Below, in pieces: positions 17,625 to 27,225 of a stretch of DNA of 64,000 nucleotides (position 1 is the first letter of the stretch; the number at the start of each line of letters is the position of its first letter). The translations under genes and the position numbers were made by a program. The stretch is from Agarilytica sp045430305 (GTDB taxonomy: Bacteria > Pseudomonadota > Gammaproteobacteria > Pseudomonadales > Cellvibrionaceae). The DNA lies in the NCBI GenBank assembly GCA_045430305.1, contig JAILXW010000003.1:62001-126000 (forward strand). The letters are read 5' to 3'. The notes below the pieces were generated by a model. It saw nothing but the letters and a program-made list of their open reading frames with translations. It made no database searches and was not told where the DNA came from.

Positions 17625-17960
17625 ATGAAAATATCACCAGAAAAGTATCTCGCGAAACTCCCGCTGCCTGCCACTGAAAAATGGCCTGAAGGTGTATTTG
17701 ACATTGAAGCCATGCAACATGGCAGTATGTCACTTATATTGTTCGCCCCCAGAGGGAACGATTACCAAACCCCGCACGAACAAGATGAACTGTATATTAT
17801 TCTAGAAGGTGAAGGTATTTTAGACGTGAAAGGCAAACCCTTCCCTTTTAAACCTGGCGACGCGCTTTTTGTCGCAGCCGGAGAAGCACATCGTTTTATT
17901 GAATTTTCTCACGGCACAAAAATGTGGGCCATATTTTGGGGGCCAAAAGGTGGCGAATGA
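17625..17960 (+). CDS. Small single-domain cupin protein
   Basis: 111-residue cupin. The first metal-binding motif is PHEQDELYIILEGEG (His and Glu ligands) and the second is PGDALFVAAGEAHRF (His). A function cannot be assigned; small cupins act as dioxygenases, isomerases or ligand-binding proteins. It starts 9 bp after tolC, so it is probably co-transcribed with it, and it is convergent with the tonB-like gene 18 bp away. Confidence 0.8.
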   Translation: MKISPEKYLAKLPLPATEKWPEGVFDIEAMQHGSMSLILFAPRGNDYQTPHEQDELYIILEGEGILDVKGKPFPFKPGDALFVAAGEAHRFIEFSHGTKMWAIFWGPKGGE

Positions 17961-17978
17961 AAAGGGAAATTCTGTTAC

Positions 17979-18764
17979 CTAACGCTGCAATTTAAACTCA
18001 ATAGGAATTAACGCCCAAGCCTCAACGGGCTGGTTGCCCACCAAGTGAGGGCTAAACTGCCATTCCGCCACGCCCTTTAAAGCGGCTTTATCAAGACTTT
18101 TATAATTACTGGACTCATGCAGCATTAACTTTATCGGCTCACCCAAAATATTAACCCGCACTTTTAAAATAACAGTCCCCTCCTGACGCAAGCGTTTCGC
18201 AATGGCAGGGTATTCTGGCACGGGCGTGTATAAGTAATCGATATTTTGTGCGAATACTGGCTCATCTGAAAGCTCCTGACTTTCCTTTTTCCCTGCTAGA
18301 GCGTCTGATGTTGCAGGCTCGGGTTTTTTCTCCTCATCTGGCGCCATGTGATCACGAGAAGACATTTCATTGGTGTGTTTTTGAACTTGCTCGGCATGTG
18401 TTTCGCCGCTTTCAGATTGGCTCACCTCATTTGCACTTTGCAGCACCGGCGGACTTAGCATTTCCATATTGGGCTCTTCTTTTACTGCCTGTATTTTCTT
18501 GGCAACATCCCCTACGGGGCGATCAAACTCTTTCTCTTCGGGCTTTTGAATCTCCTGGCGTTCCGGTGCCTCCTGCTGCTTCGAGAGCTCGGGCGCCTTC
18601 ATTTCAATGTGTAAAATTTCTTCTGCGAGGCCAGATGTGCTTTTACCTTCGTCACCAAACAACCATTTCTGTAAGACACTCAAGGTAAACATGTGAGCGC
18701 AAAAGCTTATCAAAACAGCCACAATCAGCGGTTGAGCAATGTAATGCTTGATACGAAGCTTCAC
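17979..18764 (-). CDS. TonB-like energy transducer
   Basis: 261 residues: an N-terminal signal anchor (PLIVAVLISFCAHMFTLSVL, about 13-32), a long charged Glu/Lys/Pro linker (about 45-170) and a C-terminal TonB domain (VPEYPAIAKRLRQEGTVILKV and VAEWQFSPHLVG). It would carry proton-motive energy from ExbB/ExbD to outer-membrane receptors. No exbB/exbD is adjacent, so it would need a complex encoded elsewhere. It is divergent from fecI-like with 125 bp between, hinting at joint control of a TonB-dependent uptake function. Confidence 0.85.
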   Translation of the reverse strand: MKLRIKHYIAQPLIVAVLISFCAHMFTLSVLQKWLFGDEGKSTSGLAEEILHIEMKAPELSKQQEAPERQEIQKPEEKEFDRPVGDVAKKIQAVKEEPNMEMLSPPVLQSANEVSQSESGETHAEQVQKHTNEMSSRDHMAPDEEKKPEPATSDALAGKKESQELSDEPVFAQNIDYLYTPVPEYPAIAKRLRQEGTVILKVRVNILGEPIKLMLHESSNYKSLDKAALKGVAEWQFSPHLVGNQPVEAWALIPIEFKLQR

Positions 18765-18889
18765 CTATTTGCGCCTATTTTCAGATAATTTATTAGGTTA
18801 ATTTAATCTTTGCTTGTATTACAATGACCAACATCTAAAAGCAGTCACCAAATAATAATAAAACCAAGCACCATACCCAGCTAAAAAAG

Positions 18890-19405
18890 ATGGCTCTCTC
18901 TGAACACGATATAGCACACGCATTTGAAAATGAGCGCAAAACGCTTGGTTCTTTCATTGCGCGTCGTATAAACGATCGTGATCAAGCCGAGGTGATTCTG
19001 CAAACCACCTTTGAAAAAGCAACTCAGAGCCTGCGTGTCAAGTCGGTCAACTCTGTACGCGCCATGCTATTTGTCATCGCACAAAACCTTATTACCGACC
19101 ACTATCGTCAACACGGTTTTCGATCACAATTCTGGGTGCAAGACCACGATGTCGAAACCGATGTAAGCGAAGTACAAAGCCCAGAGCGGCAAGCCATTGC
19201 GCAAGAAAAGCTGCAGATTGCTCAGGAAGTTATAAACGGCTTACCTGAAAAATGCCGTCACTGTTTTGTCGAGAACCGATTCAAGTTTCGACATGTTGAT
19301 GAAATAGCACAAGAGCTCGAATTATCGTCAAGTATGGTCAAAAAATACGTTCAAAAAGCGATTTTATCGATTCAAAATGAACTAGAGCGCCGTGAAAACG
19401 AATAA
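18890..19405 (+). CDS. FecI-like ECF sigma factor
   Basis: 171-residue ECF sigma factor. Region 2 (TTFEKATQSLRVKSVNSVRAML...DHYRQH) and region 4 (INGLPEKCRHCFVENRFKFRHVDEIAQELELS, with the helix-turn-helix ELELSSSMVKKYVQKA) are both visible. It lies 80 bp before a FecR-like anti-sigma gene, the standard cell-surface-signalling arrangement. The usual third gene, a TonB-dependent receptor with an N-terminal signalling domain, is not next in line. Confidence 0.88.
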   Translation: MALSEHDIAHAFENERKTLGSFIARRINDRDQAEVILQTTFEKATQSLRVKSVNSVRAMLFVIAQNLITDHYRQHGFRSQFWVQDHDVETDVSEVQSPERQAIAQEKLQIAQEVINGLPEKCRHCFVENRFKFRHVDEIAQELELSSSMVKKYVQKAILSIQNELERRENE

Positions 19406-19485
19406 AACGCACACACAAAGGTAACTTTTTAAGTTTTGAAACGTCTTGCAATGTATAGGAACTAAGTAGTAGAGCCCCGGAAGTA

Positions 19486-20526
19486 ATGATGAACTCGCCA
19501 AGCGACAACGCGTTAATTCGTGAACAAGCAGCAGCCTGGCTGACTGAACTACACGATGGTCTACCGAATGAAGACACGGTAGCGGCTTTCGACGCCTGGA
19601 TGAACGAGTCACCCGTTCACGCTGAGGTATATTTTGAACTCAGCGAAACCTTCTACGCGATGGATGCCGTAGCGCCTCTTATTTTTAACGAAGACGCAAA
19701 CACCGACGCGCAAATGGAAAACACAGCTAAGGAGCATATTGACTGCTCAACTGCCGATGTAATCTCTATAAACAGCAAAGCCAAGGCGAATAAAAAGAGG
19801 GGGTTTCGCAGCCCCAGATTTTTCAAATCTCTCGCAGCGGCTGCCAGCGTCGCCGCACTATTCGTACTTAGCCAAAGCATATTGCTCAGTAATGCCGACC
19901 TGACAACGGCAACCGGTGAAATAGCCCTTCATGAACTGCCAGACGCCTCCAGCGCCCACCTCAACAGTGATACACAAATCAATCTTGCTTATAGCGAGAA
20001 TGAACGCGCCCTAGATTTACTTGGCGGCGAAGCCTACTTTACCGTGGCAAAAGATCCACAGCGCCCCTTTATCGTGCGCACCCTTGGCGCACAAGTAAAA
20101 GCTTTAGGCACAGAGTTTTTAGTTCACAATCGCGGCAAGGGCGTGATTGAAGTATCTGTATTCGAAAGCAGTGTCGAAGTGACCCACCCCGACTTTCTTG
20201 ATTACCCAATTGTCGTTGCTGCCGGTGAAAGCATCCTCTTCGGTGCTAATAGCAATTACGCTGGGCTGGAAACCTTTGATATCACAGACGGTGCCGCCTG
20301 GCGCGAGGGCAAGCTAATCTTAAAAGAAACCCCTTTGAAAGAAGTGGTCGATATTCTACAGGCACACCACCAAGGCAAGATTATTTTGAGTAAAGACCTG
20401 GAAAACTTACCCATTTCGGGTGTATTCAATAAGATAGAACCCGCACGCATCTTGGGCGATATTGCTGAAACTCAGAACCTCGAAACGATCAACGTCGCCA
20501 ACCGCCTAGTGTACGTCTACAAGTAA
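19486..20526 (+). CDS. FecR-like anti-sigma factor
   Basis: 346 residues. The N-terminal cytoplasmic part (AAAWLTELHDGLPNED...FDAWM) is the sigma-binding DUF4880-like segment; one membrane helix follows at about 108-128 (SLAAAASVAALFVLSQSIL); the periplasmic part contains the FecR domain (LHELPDASSAHLNSD...LGGEAYFTVAKDPQRPF) and a C-terminal STN-like domain (LKEVVDILQAHHQGKI). It would hold or activate the upstream sigma factor in response to a receptor that is not encoded in this window. Confidence 0.88.
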   Translation: MMNSPSDNALIREQAAAWLTELHDGLPNEDTVAAFDAWMNESPVHAEVYFELSETFYAMDAVAPLIFNEDANTDAQMENTAKEHIDCSTADVISINSKAKANKKRGFRSPRFFKSLAAAASVAALFVLSQSILLSNADLTTATGEIALHELPDASSAHLNSDTQINLAYSENERALDLLGGEAYFTVAKDPQRPFIVRTLGAQVKALGTEFLVHNRGKGVIEVSVFESSVEVTHPDFLDYPIVVAAGESILFGANSNYAGLETFDITDGAAWREGKLILKETPLKEVVDILQAHHQGKIILSKDLENLPISGVFNKIEPARILGDIAETQNLETINVANRLVYVYK

Positions 20527-20863
20527 TTGGGCTTTCGTCTAATCTCACTCACTTTCTATTCCAGTCTAGGCCCCGCCCTGTGGCACTGCGTAATACCTCA
20601 AATTGGCCACTGAACCTTCTGTCTACAACTTCGTTCACCCCTATCGTTCACGCTTTATATTCCTACACCACACTATCGATTCACTTGCCTTTACCGTTTA
20701 AATCGGTTTTTAACAATTAATTTGCCTCTTTGATTCCCCTTTTTATCCATCTATACGTCTGAAGAGATAAGGCCACCCACAACGTAACCCTGAATTTGAC
20801 ACGCAGATTTACCAGGGCGACCGACAACCAACTGAAACCGGTACTAGATTGATCGAGGTTCAT
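20527..20863. other. 337-bp intergenic region, no gene seen
   Basis: Pyrimidine-rich on the plus strand, without a good reading frame, tRNA or clear terminator hairpin. It should hold the end of the fecI-fecR transcript and the promoter of the small membrane-protein gene at 20864. I could not pick a convincing promoter. Confidence 0.5.
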
Positions 20864-21367
20864 ATGGTGAGCACAGCAATAGAACTCCCCCTAAAAAGTC
20901 CACACGATGATGTGATGACGATACCAGCTATCAAGTATCCGCAACTCGCGGCAAGTGTGTACTACCCCCAACAGCTTTCGAACTCAGCCCAAAAACGCTG
21001 CACGCTTTGGTTGTTACACAACACAGGGAAAACTAACGACGCTCATAATAATGCCAACCGAAACGTATCTGAGACAGCCAATCCCATGGCAACTTCGCGC
21101 ACACTTAGCTTCAACAATAGATTTCTACTTCTTCTTTCCATTGTAGTCAGCGGCATATCTGCTGGTTTTTTTGGCAGTATCGCCGCCAATCAAACTAAAG
21201 CACTCATGCTCGATGGCACTTTCAAGTTTTCCTTCGACAGTTTTGCGGTAATGCTTTGGGTGCTGTTTGGCCTATGCTTTTTGGCCGTACTAACTTCCAG
21301 TTGGGCATTAGTGGTGAGCTTTTTGCAGCAAGGCGAATCAGACCACTCCCAGGAAATGCACCCCTAG
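20864..21367 (+). CDS. Small predicted membrane protein, unknown function
   Basis: 167 residues from ATG 20864, which has GAGG seven bases upstream; the frame is open further up to a TTG at 20849. The first about 85 residues are polar. Two membrane helices follow (LLLLSIVVSGISAGFFGSI and VMLWVLFGLCFLAVLTSSWA), with a short acidic/His tail. No family recognised. It lies 174 bp before the VIT-vWA gene on the same strand, so a role near that envelope protein is possible but unproven. Confidence 0.6.
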   Translation: MVSTAIELPLKSPHDDVMTIPAIKYPQLAASVYYPQQLSNSAQKRCTLWLLHNTGKTNDAHNNANRNVSETANPMATSRTLSFNNRFLLLLSIVVSGISAGFFGSIAANQTKALMLDGTFKFSFDSFAVMLWVLFGLCFLAVLTSSWALVVSFLQQGESDHSQEMHP

Positions 21368-21541
21368 GCACGTACAAGCAGCCACATTCGCCCTATAACG
21401 TTTGTTTCGTAGCACCCGCTCAATAAACTTCATAGCCACAATTGATCATAATTCCCCTTTTATGCGCCCGATTTAAACCCCTCTACCGCCCAAAGTTCTT
21501 GGTGTAATAGCTTTATCGACAATCGGATAAAGGAAACACCC

Positions 21542-23695
21542 ATGTGCTTTGGCAAGCGTAAAACTCCCAAACATTTAATCATTGAAGACTTCAACTTTCG
21601 CAAACGCCAAACGCGAGGATTGATTTGGATAGGCTGTGCGCTGCTTATGCTTATTGGCAGCATGGCTATTTCTATCTCAGCACAAGCCACTGAAGAAATT
21701 GACGAGTCCAAGGCCGGGCAGTTGCTTTTTCAGAATAAGTACGGGCTTTATGAAGCAGCCTTGCATTTAGAAAGCCAGGCAAAAGTAAAAATTAGCGGCA
21801 TGACCGCCCACATCACGCTGAGCCAAAGCTTCAGTAATATCACAAACGAATGGCAAGAAGGTGTTTATGTTTTTCCTTTACCCGAAAATTCTGCGGTTAA
21901 TCATATGGAACTGCAAATAGGCGAACGCATAATCGTTGGTGAAATTAAGGAAAAACAACAGGCAAAGAAAATGTATCAAAAGGCGAAGTCAGAAGGAAAA
22001 CGTGCGGCTCTTACGGAGCAAAACCGACCAAATATTTTTACCCAGCGAGTTGCCAATATCCCACCACACGAAGATATAAAAGTGAGCATCACTTATGTAC
22101 AGACGATAGAGTATCGCGATAACGAATTTAGCTGGAAGCTACCCATGACAATTACACCGCGTTATTTCCCTCACACTAATACTAAAAATGAAGTAAAAAA
22201 AAATTCCGATTTTGACAGTAGCCAAAGCATTCAGGTTTCACAAGACAAAGGCTGGGCCACAGGAACGGCAAGCATGGACGCTTGGCCACTACCATCCACG
22301 ATTCACAGCTTTCACGACCTCGACATCAAAAACCCCATCCGCATAGACATAGAACTCGATAGCGGTCTTCCGCTTGCTGAATTGGATTCCCTGCATCACC
22401 AAGTACACATCAATAAGAATGACGACGTTCACAAAATTGAACTAACTCAGGGCATTGCGAATATGGATCGCGACTTTATTTTACGCTGGCAACCCCTAGC
22501 GAGCGACATGCCCCAAGCGGCTATATTCAGCGAAGAAATTAATGGAGACTTCTACTCCACCGTGATGGTGCTCCCCCCTAAAACAGAAGAACACGCGAAC
22601 GATTACCTATTGCCTCGCGATGTCATGTTTATTATCGATACATCTGGCTCTATGGCTGGTGCGTCAATAAAACAAGCCAAAAGTAGTTTAATAAAAGCAC
22701 TGACTCGCTTACACGAACGTGATCGCTTTAATATCATTGAATTTGACTCTAATTTCACAGCGCTGTTTCCAGAATTAAAGTCAGCAACAAATCACAACAT
22801 AAACGACGCCAAACGCTGGGCGAAAAAGCTCCACGCCGATGGCGGCACAGAAATGTTACCGGCTTTTAACGCAGCGCTTCTCCAGCTTCACGAATCATCA
22901 CGCGATAGCCACAACCTACAACAAACCATTTTTATTACTGATGGCGCAGTATCAAACGAAGTGCAACTTTTTAAGACTATTCGCAACCAAATTGGCGATA
23001 GTCGGCTGTTCACCGTCGGCATCGGCTCAGCACCCAATAGCTTTTTTATGCGAAAAGCAGCCGAATTTGGACGAGGCACATTCACGTTTATAAGCCAGCT
23101 AAATCACGTTGAAAGTAAAATGAATCAGCTTTTTGACAAGTTGGGTTCAGCAGTAGCGACCAACATCCAACTTACCTGGCCAGGCAACGCCGAAATATAC
23201 CCTGAACGAATTTCAGACTTGTATCTAAATGAAGCGATCGTAGTATCGGCAAAATCTGAAGACCTCAAAGGCGACATAGAAGTCAGCGGAATTACGGCAT
23301 CAATGCCTTGGCGCCAATATTTAAACCTAGACAAGCACAAACCTAACTCAGGTGTTTCAAGCATTTGGGCACGAAGTAAAATAGAAAACTTACAAGACCT
23401 AAAAGTTTCGGGCGGCAACCCTGACGTAATTAAACAGGAAATCACCGATATCGCGTTACGCCACAAATTGCTATCCCCCTACACCAGCTTCGTTGCAATT
23501 GAGAAGAAAATAGCACGACCAGAACAAAACGCTCTTAAAACATCCCCCATACTCAACGCCACGCCTGCTGGACATACAAACACCAAAAAGAGCACACCTT
23601 ACCCAAGCACGGCAAGCTCCGCAGCACTAACGTGGTGGCTTGGCCTTCTTCTATCTTGCAGCGGGTTAGTTTTTTATCGAATGCGAGAAGACTAA
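21542..23695 (+). CDS. VIT and vWA domain protein, proteobacterial sortase target
   Basis: 717-residue exported protein. A membrane/signal segment lies at about 27-46, a VIT domain (inter-alpha-trypsin inhibitor-like) at about 60-190, and a von Willebrand A domain from about 360 with an intact MIDAS motif DTSGSM. The C-terminus has a sorting signal: YPSTAS, a hydrophobic helix and a basic end (FYRMRED). This is the marine proteobacterial sortase-target architecture, and the sortase gene follows by 13 bp. The signal YPSTA departs from LPxTG. The protein is presumably anchored in the envelope; its ligand is unknown. Confidence 0.88.
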   Translation: MCFGKRKTPKHLIIEDFNFRKRQTRGLIWIGCALLMLIGSMAISISAQATEEIDESKAGQLLFQNKYGLYEAALHLESQAKVKISGMTAHITLSQSFSNITNEWQEGVYVFPLPENSAVNHMELQIGERIIVGEIKEKQQAKKMYQKAKSEGKRAALTEQNRPNIFTQRVANIPPHEDIKVSITYVQTIEYRDNEFSWKLPMTITPRYFPHTNTKNEVKKNSDFDSSQSIQVSQDKGWATGTASMDAWPLPSTIHSFHDLDIKNPIRIDIELDSGLPLAELDSLHHQVHINKNDDVHKIELTQGIANMDRDFILRWQPLASDMPQAAIFSEEINGDFYSTVMVLPPKTEEHANDYLLPRDVMFIIDTSGSMAGASIKQAKSSLIKALTRLHERDRFNIIEFDSNFTALFPELKSATNHNINDAKRWAKKLHADGGTEMLPAFNAALLQLHESSRDSHNLQQTIFITDGAVSNEVQLFKTIRNQIGDSRLFTVGIGSAPNSFFMRKAAEFGRGTFTFISQLNHVESKMNQLFDKLGSAVATNIQLTWPGNAEIYPERISDLYLNEAIVVSAKSEDLKGDIEVSGITASMPWRQYLNLDKHKPNSGVSSIWARSKIENLQDLKVSGGNPDVIKQEITDIALRHKLLSPYTSFVAIEKKIARPEQNALKTSPILNATPAGHTNTKKSTPYPSTASSAALTWWLGLLLSCSGLVFYRMRED

Positions 23696-23708
23696 GAGGT
23701 GGGCTTAA

Positions 23709-24275
23709 ATGCTTATGAAATCAAAGTATTTATACGGTTTTTGTTTTTGTGCTGCCATGATTTGTTTTGGGAATAGCCTTTTTGTTTATGCAAAAGCCAA
23801 GTTAGCGCAAATACTGATTGCTAACACATGGAAAAACCAATTAGCCAACAACAACACAGCCAAACCCTGGCCTTGGGCAGACACATGGCCAGCGGCGAAA
23901 ATGCGATTACCAAAAAGCGAGTTAACGCTATATATACTGGCCGGCGCCCACGGCGAGAGCCTCGCCTTTGGGCCAGGTTTAATGCAAGACGGCGCAAACT
24001 TTGAAACAGCGGGCACAAAACTTATCGCAGGCCATCGCGATACGCATTTTTCATTTTTAGAAAATGTTAAAGCAGGCGAACGCGTCAGCATTCAAAATCG
24101 ACAAGGCCATTGGAAAACTTATGCCTTTCGAAAAAGTTTGGTGGTAAATATTAATGATGGCCCCTGGCAATTTGACAGCAACGTAGATGCAATCCATTTC
24201 ATCACCTGCTTCCCTTTTGATTCGAACATTCCTGGCGGCCCCTTGCGGCTTGTGGCGATCGCGGAGCCGGTTTAA
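23709..24275 (+). CDS. Class GN sortase
   Basis: 188-residue transpeptidase with an N-terminal membrane anchor (FCFCAAMICFGNSLFVYA). The catalytic set is visible: His in AGHRDTHFSFL, Cys in HFITCFPF, and Arg in GGPLRLVAI near the C-terminus. It would cleave and transfer the C-terminal signal of the VIT-vWA protein encoded 13 bp upstream. One sortase with one substrate per genome is the known pattern for this proteobacterial class. Confidence 0.9.
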   Translation: MLMKSKYLYGFCFCAAMICFGNSLFVYAKAKLAQILIANTWKNQLANNNTAKPWPWADTWPAAKMRLPKSELTLYILAGAHGESLAFGPGLMQDGANFETAGTKLIAGHRDTHFSFLENVKAGERVSIQNRQGHWKTYAFRKSLVVNINDGPWQFDSNVDAIHFITCFPFDSNIPGGPLRLVAIAEPV

Positions 24276-24310
24276 AAACATGAAAAAAATACTCAGCCTG
24301 AACTACTACA

Positions 24311-26110
24311 CTAATTGTTGGCACTGTCTGGCGGCGGTGCCACTCGCAACACTTCTTCTAAGCTCGTTTGACCAGCAGCTATTTTCTGCGCCCCAGAAAG
24401 CCGCAAGGTTCGCATCCCTTCTCGCATCGCGAACTGCCGCAACTTGATTAGATCGCACTTGTCCGTAATAAGTTCTTTGACGTTATCACTCAACATAAGA
24501 ATTTCATAAATACCTTGGCGACCTAAATAGCCAGTATTTCTACAATCTAAACACCCACCCGGCTCGTACACTTTTTTCGGCTTGGCGACTTTCCAAGGGC
24601 GCACCAAAGCATCCCAGTCTTCATCACTTATCGTCGATTCTTTTTTACAGCTTGGGCAAAACGTTCGCACCAATCGCTGCGCCATAACACCAAGTAAGGT
24701 AGATCGAATTAAATAACTCGGCACACCCAAATCCAAAATACGAGAAATTGCCGTAGGTGCATCGTTCGTATGTAAAGTAGAAATCACCAAGTGACCAGTA
24801 AGCGCCGCTTGTACAGCCATACGACCGGTTTCAGAATCACGAATCTCACCCACCATAATAATATCGGGGTCTTGTCGTAACAGTGTGCGTACACCCGCGG
24901 CAAAATCTAAGTCAATATTCGGCTGTACTTGGGTTTGGTTAAAACTTTCTTCTACCATTTCAATCGGATCTTCAATGGTAGAAACATTCACTTCAGAAGT
25001 TGCCAAGCCACGCAAAGTCGAATAAAGCGTGGTCGTTTTACCAGAGCCCGTCGGGCCGGTGACAAGCAAAATACCGTTGGGCCGCTGCGACATGCCATTC
25101 CAGCGTTTTAAGTCGTCTCCGACCAAACCTAATTCTTCGAATGAGCGCAATAAAACGTCTGGGTCGAAAATACGCATTACCATTTTTTCGCCAAAAGCCG
25201 TTGGCAGAGTAGACAACCGTAATTCTGCTTCATCACCATTGGGGCGCACAGTTTTAATACGGCCATCTTGCGGTTTGCGTTTTTCTGCCACATTCATGCG
25301 GCCTAATATTTTTATTCGGCTGGTAATCGCTGTTGCAACACTGGCAGGGAATTCGTAAATATCGTGAAGCACGCCGTCAATGCGAAAACGCAAACGCGAC
25401 TTTTCTCGACGTGGTTCTATATGTATGTCACTCGCACGCTGATCGAACGCATAATTAAGCAGCCAGTCCACAATATTAACAATATGCTGATCATTGGCTT
25501 CAGGGTCTTTTAAAGAACCAAGCTGTATCAGTTGCTCGAAATTGGTAACGCCCGTTTTTTTATTGGTGTCGCTATCTTCTGCCCCCGACACTGACGTCGA
25601 AAGCGAATAAAACTCAACCCGGTAACGGTCAATATCCGAAGGGGTGGCGATAACCCGCCGAATGCTTTGCTGCGTCGTTTGAGATATTTGCTCTTGCCAA
25701 TGCGTCAAGAACGGTTCGGTCACTGCAATGGTGACTTCATCTCTATTCCAGTCAACACATAAAACACCGTGGCGCTTGGCAAATTGATACGACATGATAC
25801 CGCACGCTTTTGCCACCGGCACTTTCATCGGATCAATATGATAAATCGGTAAGCCGCACTTTTCTGACATCCAATTTGTCAGAAACATTTCGTCGATGTG
25901 CTTCCCCGGCGCCTTCTTATTGTCGAGGTTTTTGTCGGCAATATAGGTCATTACATGTTTTGCAGCATCTTCTCGTGAGCGAGGCTCGCCCATCAAAAAG
26001 TTGGCTTCACGCCGATCAATAAAGTCTTCGTCAGCAAGCTGAGTGAGGGCTTTGCGCAAATCGACTGCACTTTCGGGGGTAAAGGCAGTGTCGCCTGAGG
26101 TATCTGTCAC
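24311..26110 (-). CDS. GspE/PilB-family secretion ATPase
   Basis: 599 residues. An N-terminal MshEN/T2SSE-N-like domain (about 75-170) is followed by the AAA-like ATPase with Walker A TGPTGSGKTTT (351-361), Asp box and Walker B (DPDIIMVGEIRD), His box (HTNDAPTAI) and a zinc-binding pair CPSC...CLDC. Such ATPases drive type II secretion or type IV pilus assembly. No other gsp or pil gene is adjacent, so it is a solitary member. It is convergent with the sortase gene with 35 bp between. Confidence 0.85.
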   Translation of the reverse strand: MTDTSGDTAFTPESAVDLRKALTQLADEDFIDRREANFLMGEPRSREDAAKHVMTYIADKNLDNKKAPGKHIDEMFLTNWMSEKCGLPIYHIDPMKVPVAKACGIMSYQFAKRHGVLCVDWNRDEVTIAVTEPFLTHWQEQISQTTQQSIRRVIATPSDIDRYRVEFYSLSTSVSGAEDSDTNKKTGVTNFEQLIQLGSLKDPEANDQHIVNIVDWLLNYAFDQRASDIHIEPRREKSRLRFRIDGVLHDIYEFPASVATAITSRIKILGRMNVAEKRKPQDGRIKTVRPNGDEAELRLSTLPTAFGEKMVMRIFDPDVLLRSFEELGLVGDDLKRWNGMSQRPNGILLVTGPTGSGKTTTLYSTLRGLATSEVNVSTIEDPIEMVEESFNQTQVQPNIDLDFAAGVRTLLRQDPDIIMVGEIRDSETGRMAVQAALTGHLVISTLHTNDAPTAISRILDLGVPSYLIRSTLLGVMAQRLVRTFCPSCKKESTISDEDWDALVRPWKVAKPKKVYEPGGCLDCRNTGYLGRQGIYEILMLSDNVKELITDKCDLIKLRQFAMREGMRTLRLSGAQKIAAGQTSLEEVLRVAPPPDSANN

Positions 26111-26372
26111 CGATTAATCTACCTTGTATCTTTCTTATTTCTTTCTTGAGCTTAGGCTTTTTAGAACCAGGCTTTAGACCTAGAAACTAGTCGCTAGAAA
26201 AGCCTTATGGCTATTTTCTGTTTCATTGACAACTTTAACACATTCTTGGTATCGCGCTTGGCACACGCAGAGTTGCCTTCAGCTTAACCCCGTTGCTTGC
26301 GTCTTACTTAGCAAAAACGCCAAATTTGTTGCAAAATACGCCGCTATTGAGAGCACTAAAAAGTGATTTACC

Positions 26373-27167
26373 ATGGAATTGAAAATTTACCAAATCGACG
26401 CCTTTGCCAGCGCGCTGTTTCAGGGCAACCCTGCTGCGGTGTGTATTCTAGAAGAATGGCTGCCAGAGATGCTCATGCAAGCAATCGCAATGGAAATGAA
26501 TCTTTCGGAAACCGCCTTTCTGGTCAAGAAAGATGATGGTTATCGGATTCGTTGGTTTACCCCCAACAGAGAGGTAAAGCTATGTGGCCATGCAACTTTG
26601 GCAGCCGCTCATGTGCTTTTTCGCCATGAACAAATCGCATCTCAAGTTATACGCTTTAGTTCATTAAGCGGAACACTAGTCGCTCACATGACGCCAGAGG
26701 GCTTGATCTCGTTAGACTTTCCATCAAACCCGGTGAAACACACGGCATTAACCTCAGAAATTCACCTGGCACTTGGAGGCTCGCCGGAATCTGCTCTGGC
26801 CGGGGAAGATCTTATTGTGACATACAACGACGCTACGGAAATCGAAATTCTAACCCCAAATATGAGTATGTTAGAAAAACTGCCCTACCGTGGAATATGT
26901 GTCACTGCACCAGGTAACGGCTACCACTATGATTTTGTCTCGCGCTTTTTCGCGCCCGCGTACGGCATTCCCGAAGATCCCGTGACAGGCTCTTCTTTTA
27001 CCCAGTTAGCCCCCTATTACGCCGAGCGTTTGGACAAAACTCAATTTTTTGCTAAACAACTTTCTAAAAGGGGTGGCGAGGTAAATGTGACGCTTGCGGG
27101 AAGTCGCGTTCACATTGCCGGCACGGCAAAGACCTTCATGATCGGCAACATGTTGTTAGATCACTAG
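26373..27167 (+). CDS. PhzF-family isomerase
   Basis: 264 residues of the diaminopimelate-epimerase-like PhzF fold. Typical blocks are present: FQGNPAAVCILE, NLSETAFL with the catalytic Glu46, REVKLCGHATLAAAHVLF, and EDPVTGSSF near the C-terminus. There is no phenazine cluster around it, so it is a general PhzF/YddE-type protein of unknown substrate. It lies 58 bp before argA on the same strand. Confidence 0.87.
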   Translation: MELKIYQIDAFASALFQGNPAAVCILEEWLPEMLMQAIAMEMNLSETAFLVKKDDGYRIRWFTPNREVKLCGHATLAAAHVLFRHEQIASQVIRFSSLSGTLVAHMTPEGLISLDFPSNPVKHTALTSEIHLALGGSPESALAGEDLIVTYNDATEIEILTPNMSMLEKLPYRGICVTAPGNGYHYDFVSRFFAPAYGIPEDPVTGSSFTQLAPYYAERLDKTQFFAKQLSKRGGEVNVTLAGSRVHIAGTAKTFMIGNMLLDH

Positions 27168-27225
27168 AATTGTTCGGGCTAAAGCGCCTACACTGTAAAG
27201 AAATCGCAATAGCAACAACATACAG

